DNA of 41,599 nucleotides from Syntrophaceae bacterium (GTDB lineage Bacteria > Desulfobacterota > Syntrophia > Syntrophales > UBA5619): positions 6,676 through 48,274 of the forward strand of contig PLLC01000098.1 of assembly GCA_003141195.1 (NCBI GenBank). Reading direction: 5' to 3'. Below are positions 1-8,563 of the stretch, in pieces (positions within the stretch are counted from its first letter, which is position 1; each line of letters opens with the position of its first letter). The position numbers were made by a program, and so were the translations under genes. The notes under the pieces are model-generated. The model saw nothing but the letters and a program-made list of their open reading frames with translations, was not told the origin of the DNA and searched no databases.

Positions 1-86
1 GTTTGGAAGCGGGCGTTTTCCCCAAAGCCCCCCAGGCCATTATCCCGAAATGCGGCCTCGCTTTTTCCGATTTTCTCATTTGTCGC

Positions 87-116
87 TTGACATGGCCACG
101 AACTACATTATATAAA
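87..116 (+). promoter_or_regulatory. Sigma70-type promoter of tRNA-Glu
   Basis: TTGACA at 87-92 and TATAAA at 111-116 are separated by 18 bp. The predicted start near 123 lies about 55 bp before the mature tRNA-Glu. The box pair closely resembles the one ahead of the four-tRNA operon at 33106-33134, which supports it as a stable-RNA promoter. Confidence 0.7.
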
Positions 117-176
117 ATCGTCCTTCCGAGGGATGTTAGATGGCAACATCATCAGGTCTTTTGAGCTCTTACACAT

Positions 177-252
177 GTCCCCATCGTCTAGTGGCCTAGG
201 ACACTGGCCTTTCACGCCGGTAACCGGGGTTCGACTCCCCGTGGGGACGCCA
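177..252 (+). tRNA. tRNA-Glu (anticodon UUC)
   Basis: A full cloverleaf can be drawn. The acceptor stem GTCCCCA pairs with TGGGGAC, the discriminator is G, and CCA is encoded at 250-252. The anticodon loop CTTTCAC gives anticodon TTC, and the T arm carries GGTTCGACTCC. The total is 76 nt including CCA. It has its own promoter upstream and is followed at once by a decayed gene end, so the locus may have been a recombination or integration point. Confidence 0.96.
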
Positions 253-265
253 ATAATGATATCAA

Positions 266-288
266 AGGATTGGGTTATGCTCAATCCT
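266..288 (+). terminator. Possible weak terminator after tRNA-Glu
   Basis: A 7-bp stem, AGGATTG (266-272) with CAATCCT (282-288), encloses a 9-nt loop. No T-tract follows, so this is only a candidate processing or termination hairpin at the expected place behind the tRNA. Confidence 0.3.
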
Positions 289-299
289 GATGTCGTGGT

Positions 300-502
300 T
301 ATGGGACTGGCCGTCCGCAACGGCGATTCCATCGAAATCGACATCGTCACGTAAGAAGCTGAACCTGCTGCTTCCGGACGAGGAGATCGCCGCCCGCTTG
401 AAGGCGCTTCCAAAGCGGCCGGCGCCGATTGATACCGGTTTTCTCGGCCTCTACTGCCGTCACACGGCGCAGGCCGATAAGGGCGCCATACTGGAGGATT
501 GA
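300..502 (+). pseudogene. ilvD: 3' remnant of dihydroxy-acid dehydratase gene (ilvD), frameshifted
   Basis: Two adjacent frames read as the extreme C-terminus of IlvD, the Fe-S dihydroxy-acid dehydratase of branched-chain amino-acid synthesis. The first gives LAVRNGDSIEIDI and then hits TAA at 352-354. The +1 frame continues with KKLNLLLPDEEIAARLKALP and ends in GYL-like GFLGLYCRHT, ADKGAILED and a stop at 500-502. The order matches the conserved IlvD tail (GD-IEIDIP-RKL-LLVSDEEI, GYL-RYA, A-GA). One extra base near 345-352 would explain the shift. The roughly 500 residues that should precede it are absent and tRNA-Glu lies there instead. The family call rests on motif memory, not on an alignment. 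Confidence 0.6.
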
Positions 503-503
503 A

Positions 504-1760
504 ATGCCGCTCCCAAAGATGACCCTCTGCCGGCAGGCTTTTCCCCGCGATGCCATCGCAACGCCCATAGAGACCCTGACATCTCTCATAAGATCGAGCT
601 GGATCCCGGATAAGGTCCGGCCGAGGCAGACGGTGGCCATTACCGGTGGCAGCCGGGGGATCGCCGCCATCGTCCCGCTCATGCAGGCGCTCGTTGCTGC
701 GCTTCAAGGACTTGGCGCCCGACCCTTCGTCGTCAACGCGATGGGGAGCCACGGCGGCGCCACGGCGGAAGGGCAGAAAGAACTTCTGACGTCGCTGGGG
801 ATGACGGAGGCCGCCCTCAACTGTCCGGTCACGGTCAGCATGGAGGTCGATCCGGTCGGCGAACTGGCGGACGGCTTCCCTGTCCTCTGCGACCGGAACG
901 CGGCGCGGGCCGACCACATTATCGTGATGAACCGGATCAAGGCGCACACGGCGGTCACCGGCCCGGTCCAGAGCGGTCTCTGCAAGATGTGCACCGTGGG
1001 GCTTGGCAAGGTGGAACAGGCCTCCCGCCTCCACCGCTACGGCCCGTCCCGCATGGGAAAGATCATCCAGGAAGTCGCCTCGACGCTGGCCCGCCGGGCG
1101 CCGGCACTGGCCGGGATCGGCATCGTGGAGAATGCCTACGGCGAGGTGGCAAGGCTGGAGCTTGTCCGGCCGGAGGCGTTCCCCGCGACGGATGCGAGAC
1201 TCCTGCAGGAGGCCTTCCGTCTCACTGCAAAACTGCCCATTTCCGAACTCGACCTCCTCATCGTCGAGGAGATGGGCAAACGTTACAGCGGCGCGGGCCT
1301 CGACCCCCATGTCATCGGGCGCTTGCGCATCTGGGGCGAGCCGGAACCGGAATCTCCCCGAATCGAGCGCGTGGCCGTCCTGGGGCTCGATCCCTCCTCC
1401 CACGGGAACGCCCAGGGCGTCGGCCTCGCCGATTTGATCACGCAGCGGCTCTTCCACGACATCGATTTGGCGATAACTTACAAGAACACCCTCACCAGCA
1501 CCTACGTCCAGCGGGGGATGATCCCCATCATCGGCGGCACCGACCGGGAGACGATCGCAAACGCCATTTATTCCATCCCGCTCGTCCGAGGGAATCAGCT
1601 CCGGATCGCCTGGATCAGAAATACGAATCAGTTAGAAGAGATCGCCCTCTCCCCGGCGGCGCTCGCCGGTTGCGGACCGGAGACGCGCCTCGAAAAAATC
1701 CGCGAGATCGACTGTGGATTCAATGAAAAGGACCTTTTAATCCCCTGGGGAAAGAAGTGA
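504..1760 (+). CDS. LarA-like nickel-pincer cofactor-dependent isomerase family protein (DUF2088)
   Basis: A 418-residue protein whose N-terminal half fits the lactate-racemase N-terminal (Lar_N/DUF2088) superfamily. Recognisable segments are ITGGSRGIA, VNAMGSHGGATAEGQ, MNRIKAHTAVTG and GLCKMCTVGLGK. The GSHGGAT block corresponds to the nucleotide/cofactor region of the family, and the lysine-histidine-rich MNRIKAHT segment is where cofactor and catalytic residues lie in LarA relatives. The ATG at 504 has GGAGG at 493-497 and starts 1 nt after the stop of the ilvD remnant, so the two were probably once cotranscribed. True LarA needs LarB/LarC/LarE to build the Ni-pincer nucleotide, and none is in this window. 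The substrate is unknown: related groups act on various 2-hydroxy acids, so racemase should not be assumed. Confidence 0.72.
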   Translation: MPLPKMTLCRQAFPRDAIATPIETLTSLIRSSWIPDKVRPRQTVAITGGSRGIAAIVPLMQALVAALQGLGARPFVVNAMGSHGGATAEGQKELLTSLGMTEAALNCPVTVSMEVDPVGELADGFPVLCDRNAARADHIIVMNRIKAHTAVTGPVQSGLCKMCTVGLGKVEQASRLHRYGPSRMGKIIQEVASTLARRAPALAGIGIVENAYGEVARLELVRPEAFPATDARLLQEAFRLTAKLPISELDLLIVEEMGKRYSGAGLDPHVIGRLRIWGEPEPESPRIERVAVLGLDPSSHGNAQGVGLADLITQRLFHDIDLAITYKNTLTSTYVQRGMIPIIGGTDRETIANAIYSIPLVRGNQLRIAWIRNTNQLEEIALSPAALAGCGPETRLEKIREIDCGFNEKDLLIPWGKK

Positions 1761-1917
1761 GAATCGGTTGGCCAAGGCGTTGAAAATCAACCCCGCGACA
1801 ACATCGCCGTGGTTCTCGGAGATGTCCGCCCTCGGCGGGGGCCATCCCTCCCCTCCGGAACGCCTTCTCCAGTTGCAACTCGCTTGATTCAGAACTGAAT
1901 TGTCCATGATGTAAATT

Positions 1918-1959
1918 CTGTAAATTTTTTATTGACAGTGGATGAACGTCATGTTAGAG
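1918..1959 (+). promoter_or_regulatory. nrpR promoter with overlapping palindrome
   Basis: TTGACA at 1932-1937 with a 16-bp spacer to TTAGAG (1954-1959) is a plausible promoter 20 bp ahead of the nrpR ATG. An imperfect 21-bp palindrome (1918-1938, arms CTGTaAAT and ATTgACAG) covers the -35 box. A tandem GTAAATT lies at 1911-1917 and 1920-1926. Overlap with the -35 is a typical place for autorepression. The sequence does not match the GGAA-N6-TTCC operator described for methanogen NrpR. Confidence 0.45.
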
Positions 1960-1979
1960 GCATCGGCAAAGGATTACCG

Positions 1980-2999
1980 ATGCCGATGAAGCAGATATTT
2001 AACATCGAAGATATCGAGAAGAAGATTCTCCTCATCCTGCGGATTCTCCACGAGTCGCCGGAGCCGGTGGGCGCCCGTATCATCGCCCGGCGCATGCAGG
2101 ATCACGGGGTCACCCTGAGCGAACGGGGTGTCCGCTACCATCTCAAGATGATGGACGACCGCGGCCTCACCCGGCTCATCGGCCGACATGACGGCCGGGC
2201 CATCACGGAACAGGGGATCGAAGAGATCGGCAATGCCCGGGTCCGCGACAAGATCGGCTTCGCCATCTCCCGCATCGAGATTCTCGCCTATCGGACATCC
2301 CTCGATCTGGACCGGCGGCAGGGTCTCATCCCCGTCAACATCTCCTTCTTCCCCAAAAAGGTTTTCAAAAAGGCCCTGGAGATGATGAAGCCCGCCTTCA
2401 GCGCCGGCATTCATGTCAGCGAACTGGTCGGTTGCGCCGACGAGGGCGCCCGGCTCGGCGAGCTGGCGGTGCCGGCGGGATATGTCGGATTCGCCACGGT
2501 CTGCAGCATCGTGGTGAACGGCATCCTCCTCAAGAACGGCATCCCGATGGATTCCAGGTTCGGCGGCATCCTGCAGGTCAAGGATGGCAAACCGCTGCGC
2601 TTCGTCGAACTGATCCACTATTCCGGCTCATCCCTCGATCCGTCGGAGGTCTTCATCCAGGGGAGGATGACCTCCGTCCGGCAGGCAGCGGAGAAGGGGG
2701 ATGGCAAAATCCTCTCCAATTTCAGAGAGATTCCCGTTCCGGCGCTTAAGCTGGTCGATAAATTGATCACAGACCTCCGGAACGCTGGAATTGGGGGGGT
2801 TCTCGCCATCGGCGAGGTCGGCGAGCCGATCTGCCAGATCCCGGTCGACATGAACCGGGTCGGCATGATCCTCTACGGCGGGCTGAATCCGGTCGCCTGC
2901 GCCCGCGAGACGGGAATCGAGGTGGAGAACCGCGCGATGTCCACCGTCATGGAGTATCAGGAATTGCAGAATTTCTGGGAACTCTGCAAGAAGCAATAG
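1980..2999 (+). CDS. nrpR: NrpR-type transcriptional regulator (HTH plus DUF128)
   Basis: A 339-residue regulator. Residues about 8-90 form a winged helix (IEKKILLILRILHESPEPVG, then GVTLSERGVRYHLKMMDDRGL). Residues about 95-335 form one NrpR/DUF128 effector domain with the segments GCADEGARLGELAVPAG, CSIVVNGILLKNGIP and MNRVGMILYGGLNP. NrpR was defined in methanogenic archaea as a repressor of nitrogen-assimilation genes released by 2-oxoglutarate, and bacterial homologues exist. The ATG at 1980 is preferred over an upstream in-frame TTG at 1932 because that TTG is the -35 box and AAAGGA sits just ahead of 1980. A glutamate dehydrogenase gene starts 46 bp downstream in the same direction, which strongly suggests local nitrogen control. 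Only one DUF128 copy is visible. Confidence 0.85.
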   Translation: MPMKQIFNIEDIEKKILLILRILHESPEPVGARIIARRMQDHGVTLSERGVRYHLKMMDDRGLTRLIGRHDGRAITEQGIEEIGNARVRDKIGFAISRIEILAYRTSLDLDRRQGLIPVNISFFPKKVFKKALEMMKPAFSAGIHVSELVGCADEGARLGELAVPAGYVGFATVCSIVVNGILLKNGIPMDSRFGGILQVKDGKPLRFVELIHYSGSSLDPSEVFIQGRMTSVRQAAEKGDGKILSNFREIPVPALKLVDKLITDLRNAGIGGVLAIGEVGEPICQIPVDMNRVGMILYGGLNPVACARETGIEVENRAMSTVMEYQELQNFWELCKKQ

Positions 3000-3045
3000 G
3001 GACGGTTACATTCACCATTAACACGCAGAAAGAGAGGAAAAATTT

Positions 3046-4293
3046 ATGGGCAAGGATAATCCGTTTGCGGTAGCACAGAGGCAGCTCGATCAGTGCGCAA
3101 AGATACTCCATCTAGATCCCGGCGTGCAGGCGATCCTGAGGGTTCCGTCGCGCGAACTTCACGTTTCGATCCCCGTCCGCATGGACGACGGCTCCCTGAA
3201 GGTGTTCCAGGGATTCCGCGTCCAGTACAACGACGCCAAGGGACCCTGCAAGGGGGGAATCCGCTTCCATCCCAACGAGACCATCGACACCATCCGTGCC
3301 CTTGCCGCCTGGATGACTTGGAAGTGTTCGCTCCTCGACCTGCCCCTGGGCGGCGGGAAGGGCGGCGTCATCTGTAACCCCAAGGAGATGTCCCAGGGTG
3401 AACTGGAGCGGCTGTGCCGGACTTACATCGACCAGGTTTGGCAGATCATCGGCCCGGAGAAGGACGTGCCGGCGCCGGATGTCTACACCACCCCCCAGAT
3501 GATGGCCTGGATGATGGACGAGTATTCGAAGATCTCCGGCAAGAACCAGTTCGGCACCATCACCGGCAAACCCCTTGCCGTCGGCGGCTCTCAAGGACGC
3601 GGCGACGCCACCGCGAGAGGCGGCCTTTTCACGGTCCGCGAGGCGGCCAAGGAGTTGGGGATCGACCTTTCGAAGGCCACCATCGCCGTCCAGGGTTACG
3701 GCAACGCCGGTTACTATGCGGCCTACCTCGCGCAGACGATGTTCGGCTGCAAGGTCGTCGCCGTCAGCGACTCAAAGGGCTGTATCCTGAACAACAGCGG
3801 GCTCGATACGGAGGCCGTCAGAAAGCACAAGGCAAAGACCTCCACCGTCTGCAACTTCCCGGTCGCGAAGGCCATCAGCGATGCAGAGCTCCTCGAACTG
3901 GACGTGGACATCCTCTTCCCCTCGGCCCTGGAGAACGTGATCACCGAGGAGAACGCCCCGCGGATCCGGGCGAAGATCGTTGCCGAGCTCGCCAACGGTC
4001 CCACGACCCCAGAGGCGGATGAGATCCTCCGCAAGAACGGCGTCCACGTCATCCCCGACTTCCTCTGCAACGCGGGCGGCGTGACCGTCTCCTACTTCGA
4101 AATGGTGCAGAACTTCTACATGTACTACTGGGAGGCGGAGGATGTGTACAAACGCCTGGACAAAAAGATGACCACCGCCTACCATGCGGTCCTCAACACC
4201 TCGAAGAAGTACAACATCAACATGCGCCAAGCCGCCTACGTCGTGGCGGTGGAGCGCGTCGTCGAGGCAATGAAGCTCCGCGGCTGGGCATAA
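3046..4293 (+). CDS. gdhA: Glutamate dehydrogenase (Glu/Leu/Phe/Val dehydrogenase family)
   Basis: A 415-residue dehydrogenase, the usual length for the family. It converts 2-oxoglutarate, ammonium and NAD(P)H to glutamate reversibly in the cytoplasm. Visible motifs are [11 protein letters not shown] (68-78), the catalytic-lysine block PLGGGKGG (K105), the catalytic Asp in PAPDVYT (about 145) and the Rossmann motif GYGNAG (217-222). The acidic residue after beta2 (AVSDSKG, D242) favours NAD over NADP, but this is only suggestive. AGAGAGGA precedes the ATG by about 7 nt. The gene follows nrpR on the same strand and ends at a strong terminator (4318-4346), making nrpR-gdhA a compact nitrogen module. 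Other amino-acid dehydrogenases share the fold; context favours glutamate. Confidence 0.9.
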   Translation: MGKDNPFAVAQRQLDQCAKILHLDPGVQAILRVPSRELHVSIPVRMDDGSLKVFQGFRVQYNDAKGPCKGGIRFHPNETIDTIRALAAWMTWKCSLLDLPLGGGKGGVICNPKEMSQGELERLCRTYIDQVWQIIGPEKDVPAPDVYTTPQMMAWMMDEYSKISGKNQFGTITGKPLAVGGSQGRGDATARGGLFTVREAAKELGIDLSKATIAVQGYGNAGYYAAYLAQTMFGCKVVAVSDSKGCILNNSGLDTEAVRKHKAKTSTVCNFPVAKAISDAELLELDVDILFPSALENVITEENAPRIRAKIVAELANGPTTPEADEILRKNGVHVIPDFLCNAGGVTVSYFEMVQNFYMYYWEAEDVYKRLDKKMTTAYHAVLNTSKKYNINMRQAAYVVAVERVVEAMKLRGWA

Positions 4294-4317
4294 ACAGCCA
4301 ATACGGCGAAACAACAG

Positions 4318-4346
4318 ATAAGGGGGACATCAGGTCCCCCTTATTT
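4318..4346 (+). terminator. Intrinsic terminator after gdhA
   Basis: A perfect 11-bp stem, ATAAGGGGGAC (4318-4328) with GTCCCCCTTAT (4334-4344), has a 5-nt loop and is followed by TTATTTATG. It lies 24 bp after the gdhA stop. The rest of the spacer to 4563 shows nothing beyond the RBS of the next gene. Confidence 0.8.
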
Positions 4347-4563
4347 ATGCCTGCGCGGCACCGTTTCGCGGCATCCTTCCCCCGGGAAACGGATGTCCGT
4401 TCCATGGACTTTTCTTTGCCTTCTCACCCGCGGGGAGAGAATTCCTTGCGGGGTTTGACTTTTGTGCGCAATCCCGGTATGGATCTTCTGTCAATGATCA
4501 CGGATCAATTATGGTTTCTTCGTGGTTCATTGTTCCAAGAGCGGACACCGGAAAGGAAAGATC

Positions 4564-7527
4564 ATGCACGTAAAAAACGTCTGCCCGCCCCCGACGTTTG
4601 CCGCCGGGGATAAGAGACATGGTTTCCATATCCTCCGGGTGGAGCAGATCCCGGAAATCCGGGTCACCGCTTATGAGATCGAACACGAAAGGACCGGGGC
4701 GAAGCTCCTGCACCTCCACTGCGACGACCGGGAGAACCTCTTCTCCATCGGTTTCCGGACACCGCCCAGGGATTCGACCGGCGTGCCCCACATCCTCGAA
4801 CATTCCGTGCTGGCCGGCTCCGAACGCTACCCCCTCAAGGACGTCTTCAACGAACTCCTGCGGGGAACGCTCCAGACCTTCATCAACGCCTTCACTTACC
4901 CCGATAAGACGATCTACCCCGTCGCCAGTCAGGAGAAGCGCGACTTCTTCAACCTTGCCCGGGTCTATACCGACCTGGTCCTCCGGCCGCGCCTCCTGCG
5001 GGAGACCTTCCTCCAGGAGGGCCACCATCTCGAATTCGATGCGAACGGGGAATTGGCCGTCTCCGGGATTGTCTACAACGAGATGAAGGGGGCCTACTCC
5101 TCGCCGGAGGCCCTGATGTACAAGGCCATCCAGGAAAACCTCTATCCGGAGACGCCCTACGCCTGCGACTCGGGGGGCGATCCCGAGAGGATTCCCGACC
5201 TGACTTACGAACAGTTCCGGGCATTCCACCGGACCTTCTATTCGCCGACGAACGCACGCCTCTTCCTCTCCGGAAACATCCCGACGGAGGAGCACCTCGC
5301 CTTTCTCGCGGAGATACTCGCCGGTTTCGATCGCGTCGCAGTCGATTCCTCCATTCTCATCCAGCCCCGCTGGAAAGATCCCCGGGCCGTTCACGGCTGC
5401 TTTCCCATCGACCGGGAAGAGAAATCAGAGGGAAAAACCACGGTGAATCTGGCCTGGATGACGGCGGAAAACACCGCCGGCGAGACGGCGATGAAGCTTG
5501 CGATCGTCGCCGATCTGCTCGTCGGCAGCGCAGCGTCCCCTCTCCGGAAGGCCCTCATCGATTCGGGCCTCGGGGAGGACCTTTCTCCGGTCACCGGCCT
5601 GGAGAGGGACCTGAAGCAGATCGCCTTCGCCGTCGGCCTCCGGGGGACGGACCCGGGCAAGGCCCCGCAAATCGAGGCCCTGATTCTCGATTCGCTGCGA
5701 GATGTGGCGGCCAAAGGGTTCGAACGGGAGCTGATCGAGGGCACCCTCCACCAAGTGGAATTTCACGGACGGGAGATGGTCCGCGGCAACTATCCCTATG
5801 GGATCGTCCTGATGGGGCGGGCCTATCACACCTGGCTTTATGACGGGGATCCCCTGACGGACATGAATTTCCCTCGCACGATCCATGAAATCCGCCGGAA
5901 ATGGGAGACCCATCCCGCCCTCTTCCGGGAGGCGGTGCGGCAATGGTTCCTCGACAATCCCCACCGTCTCCTCTCCGTCATGGAACCGAGCCGGACCTTC
6001 CAGGAGGAGCGGGAGCAGAAGGCCCGACAACGGCTGACCCGTCTCGCGGCCTCCCTTTCTGAGGAAGAAAAGGAACAGATCCGTCAGGAAACCCTGCTCC
6101 TGAAGCGGTTTCAGACGGAACCGGACCCACCGGAGGCGGCTGCGACCCTGCCGAAGCTCAGGATCGGCGACATCTCCCGCGAGATCGAAACGATCCCCAC
6201 GGAGAGAGCGGCCGCGGGCGGCGTCCCGATCCTTCGCCATGACCTTTTCACGAACGGCATCGCCTATCTCGATCTGGCCTTCGACGTCTCCGACATCCCC
6301 GAGGAGCTGCAAGCCTATCTGCCGCTTCTGGGAAAGCTCACCGTCCAGATGGGGGCGGCGGGACTCTCCTACGAAGCGATGGCGAAGCGGATCTCCCTGC
6401 GGACCGGCGGCCTGGGCGTCAATCTTGCCGCCGGTGCAACCGCCGACGGCAGCGGAAACTGGCAGAAGATGGTTTTTTCCGTCAAGGCCCTCTACCGGAA
6501 TGCGGATGAGGCGGTCGGGATCGTCCGGGATATCCTGACGGAGGGGGATCTGACCGACGCCGCCCGGATGCGGGAGCTGATCCTCGAAAAGAAGAACAAT
6601 CTCCACGCCTCGGTCATCCCCTCGGGTCATCTCTTCGCCCAGATGGCGGCCGCGGCGAGCCTTTCTCTCCCGGCCTGGCGGACCGAACAATGGCACGGGA
6701 GAACCCAGCTCCGTCTCATCGCCGGCACGGCTGACCGTCTGAGCGATCTTCGGGAGGATCTCCGGGAAAAGCTCGCACGTCTCCGCAAGATCGTCTTTGT
6801 CCGGAGACGGCTGCTCCTGAACATGACGGCCGACGCCGAGGGACTGCAAAGGCTCACCACAGCGGCCGATGCCCTGCTCGCGGCCCTGCCGGCCGGAAAT
6901 CCGCCGGAGAACCCGGAGGTGCGGAACCGCCGCCCCGTCCACATCGGGATCGCCATCCCCGCCGAGGTCTGCTATGTCGCCAAGGTCCTCGCGGCGCCTC
7001 CCTATGCCGATCCGCTTTCCGCCCCTCTTTTCGTCCTGGCGAGACAGCTTTCCAACGGCTATCTCTACCGCCATATCCGGGTTCAGGGAGGGGCTTACGG
7101 GGGATCCTGTCACTATGAACCGGTCAGCGGCCTGTTCGCCTTCCTCTCCTACCGGGACCCCCATCTGGCGGAAACAATCGATATCTACCGAAATGCCGTG
7201 GATTTTGTCTGCAACAACCCGGTCCCCCGGGAAGAACTGGAGAAAGCCGTGATCGGCACGATCGGCGCCCTCGACCGACCCTTGGATCCGGCCGGAAAGG
7301 GTTACACCGCCCTTATCCGGGAGTTTTCCGGTCTGACCGATCCGCTCCGCCACCGCTTCCGGGAAGAGGTGCTCGCCGTCGATCCGGAACGCCTGCAGGA
7401 GACTGCCCGGCGCTACTTCCCGCCGGCGTCGGGAGCGGCGGTTTTCGCCGTCTGCGCGCCGGAGGAGCGGCTCCGGAAGGCCAACGAAACCCTGGAACAG
7501 AAATTGGAGATTGAGAAATTGAGCTGA
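4564..7527 (+). CDS. M16C-family (insulinase-type) zinc metallopeptidase, presequence-protease-like
   Basis: A 987-residue protein with the inverted zinc motif HILEH at 76-80 (context GVPHILEHSVLAGS), which defines M16 peptidases. The downstream metal-ligand glutamate is in the YNEMKGAYSS block. Length and layout (two homologous halves, the M16C-associated middle region and a degenerate C-terminal half) match the PreP/CYM1 subfamily, which degrades short unfolded peptides inside a closed chamber. No signal peptide is evident (MHVKNVCPPPTF), so it is probably cytoplasmic and serves peptide recycling. ATG 4564 has AAAGGAAAG just upstream; an in-frame GTG at 4522 is less likely. The gene stands alone and converges on a small minus-strand gene 6 bp away. 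Confidence 0.88.
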   Translation: MHVKNVCPPPTFAAGDKRHGFHILRVEQIPEIRVTAYEIEHERTGAKLLHLHCDDRENLFSIGFRTPPRDSTGVPHILEHSVLAGSERYPLKDVFNELLRGTLQTFINAFTYPDKTIYPVASQEKRDFFNLARVYTDLVLRPRLLRETFLQEGHHLEFDANGELAVSGIVYNEMKGAYSSPEALMYKAIQENLYPETPYACDSGGDPERIPDLTYEQFRAFHRTFYSPTNARLFLSGNIPTEEHLAFLAEILAGFDRVAVDSSILIQPRWKDPRAVHGCFPIDREEKSEGKTTVNLAWMTAENTAGETAMKLAIVADLLVGSAASPLRKALIDSGLGEDLSPVTGLERDLKQIAFAVGLRGTDPGKAPQIEALILDSLRDVAAKGFERELIEGTLHQVEFHGREMVRGNYPYGIVLMGRAYHTWLYDGDPLTDMNFPRTIHEIRRKWETHPALFREAVRQWFLDNPHRLLSVMEPSRTFQEEREQKARQRLTRLAASLSEEEKEQIRQETLLLKRFQTEPDPPEAAATLPKLRIGDISREIETIPTERAAAGGVPILRHDLFTNGIAYLDLAFDVSDIPEELQAYLPLLGKLTVQMGAAGLSYEAMAKRISLRTGGLGVNLAAGATADGSGNWQKMVFSVKALYRNADEAVGIVRDILTEGDLTDAARMRELILEKKNNLHASVIPSGHLFAQMAAAASLSLPAWRTEQWHGRTQLRLIAGTADRLSDLREDLREKLARLRKIVFVRRRLLLNMTADAEGLQRLTTAADALLAALPAGNPPENPEVRNRRPVHIGIAIPAEVCYVAKVLAAPPYADPLSAPLFVLARQLSNGYLYRHIRVQGGAYGGSCHYEPVSGLFAFLSYRDPHLAETIDIYRNAVDFVCNNPVPREELEKAVIGTIGALDRPLDPAGKGYTALIREFSGLTDPLRHRFREEVLAVDPERLQETARRYFPPASGAAVFAVCAPEERLRKANETLEQKLEIEKLS

Positions 7528-7533
7528 TTCCGG

Positions 7534-7808
7534 TCACTCACTATGCGCGATGAGGCCGACCGACGCAAGCAGGACGATGACGGCTCCGATGCTGAAATAG
7601 AGGACGGTATAACCGGTCAGCTTATTTACTCCCTGGGCGACGAAGAGGTCGAAGTTGAAAACGTAACCCCAGTAGAGCATGAAACAGTAGTTAATGAACA
7701 GGGCCATTCTGAGGCGGCCGACGAGCAGGGCGACTGTGCTCAGGCTCACAGGAGCAGAATCAGTTGAACCGTGGGAACGGCCAGTTGTGTGGACGTAATG
7801 ATTTCCAT
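7534..7808 (-). pseudogene. Small three-helix membrane protein gene, apparently missing one base
   Basis: From ATG 7808, with AAGGAG at the right distance, the frame reads MEIITSTQLAVPTVQLILL and then a stop. The neighbouring frame continues seamlessly with PVSLSTVALLVGRLRMALF, NYCFMLYWGYVFNFDLF and YTVLYFSIGAVIVLLASVGL, and stops at 7534. The total is 275 nt, one short of a multiple of three. Restoring one C in the run at CTGCTCCTGTGAG gives LLPVSL and a 91-residue protein with about three membrane helices. Function is unknown. It converges on the peptidase gene. It may be truly frameshifted or a homopolymer sequencing error; both frames look protein-like, which argues against chance. Confidence 0.6.
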
Positions 7809-7982
7809 GGTGTTGTCTCCTTAAATCATGAAAGCTGATCAAGGCCTTGCGGCCGATACTCAGTTGTATCATCTTTGTTATTTCCGGGAATGTCAACGGA
7901 ATTGATTTCCCGATGTTTTCAGGGGAACAAGACAGGCACGTCGGACGCCGTCGGTTTCCGGGCAGAATGGAGGAATGGAATC

Positions 7983-8474
7983 ATGAGACTGAAAAAAATT
8001 CTTGTTTTGAGTGTGCTGCTGCTCCTGGGCCTGAACGTCATCGCCTGTTCCGGTTCCCTCTTCCGGAACTACGGCCAGATCCTCCCCAGCGAAGAGGCGG
8101 ACCGGGATCTGGAAGGCAACGTGGTTCACCCGGAGTTCCGCTACTACACCAGCGGCTCGGACCTCTATCCGAACGCGCTCATAGGACTGCATCGGGATTA
8201 TAGTCTCGACCGGGAGACCCTCTGGAAGGAGGTCGCCATGACCCCCGTGAAGCTCCGGGAAATTGTCGGCTTCATGAAGGCCAAGGCGTACGAGTTTCGC
8301 CAGTTTCCCCACGGATTCGATCTGATCGACACGGGGGGCAAGAAGATCGGTTTCTGGTACTCCATCTTCACGGCACGGACATTCCTCCACTTCGAGGAGG
8401 ATGGAACCGTGATGATCCTTACGCCCGCGCTCGAAACCTACGAAAAGCTGGAAAACGAAAATAGTAAAGATTGA
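7983..8474 (+). CDS. Predicted lipoprotein of unknown function
   Basis: A 163-residue protein with a lipoprotein signal, MRLKKILVLSVLLLLG then LNVIAC, the Cys being about residue 22. It should therefore be exported and lipid-anchored. The remainder (YYTSGSDLYP, LIGLHRDYSLDRETLW, then a beta-rich FDLIDTGGKKIGFWYSIF and FHFEEDG-type tail) has no family I can name. ATG 7983 has GGAGG at 7969-7973. An upstream in-frame start at 7875 would place residues before the signal and is rejected. The next gene on the strand is a flavodoxin 89 bp downstream; no functional link is evident. Confidence 0.75.
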   Translation: MRLKKILVLSVLLLLGLNVIACSGSLFRNYGQILPSEEADRDLEGNVVHPEFRYYTSGSDLYPNALIGLHRDYSLDRETLWKEVAMTPVKLREIVGFMKAKAYEFRQFPHGFDLIDTGGKKIGFWYSIFTARTFLHFEEDGTVMILTPALETYEKLENENSKD

Positions 8475-8563
8475 CGGGAATTTCCGGGGGTGTTTGTCCC
8501 TTGCATTTACCCGGAAAATCCAGTAAGGGCTTCGCAAAACCCATCAGAGGAGGCAAGGATACG

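Noticed and set aside
108-1457. Long open frame on the minus strand opposite the LarA-like gene
   Set aside because: It is antisense to a well-supported family protein and has no ribosome-binding site; open antisense frames are expected in GC-rich DNA with strong third-position bias.
3000-3045. NrpR operator of GGAA-N6-TTCC type directly before gdhA
   Set aside because: The motif is absent from the 46-bp gap; control would have to act through the nrpR promoter or a different site.
5425-7353. 642-codon minus-strand frame inside the M16C peptidase gene
   Set aside because: Composition-driven shadow; the plus strand carries the zinc motif and full-length family architecture.
7740-7755. Programmed -1 frameshift in the small membrane gene
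   Set aside because: No slippery X-XXY-YYZ heptamer and no clear downstream stimulator; a lost base explains both this and the 37300-37502 case more simply.
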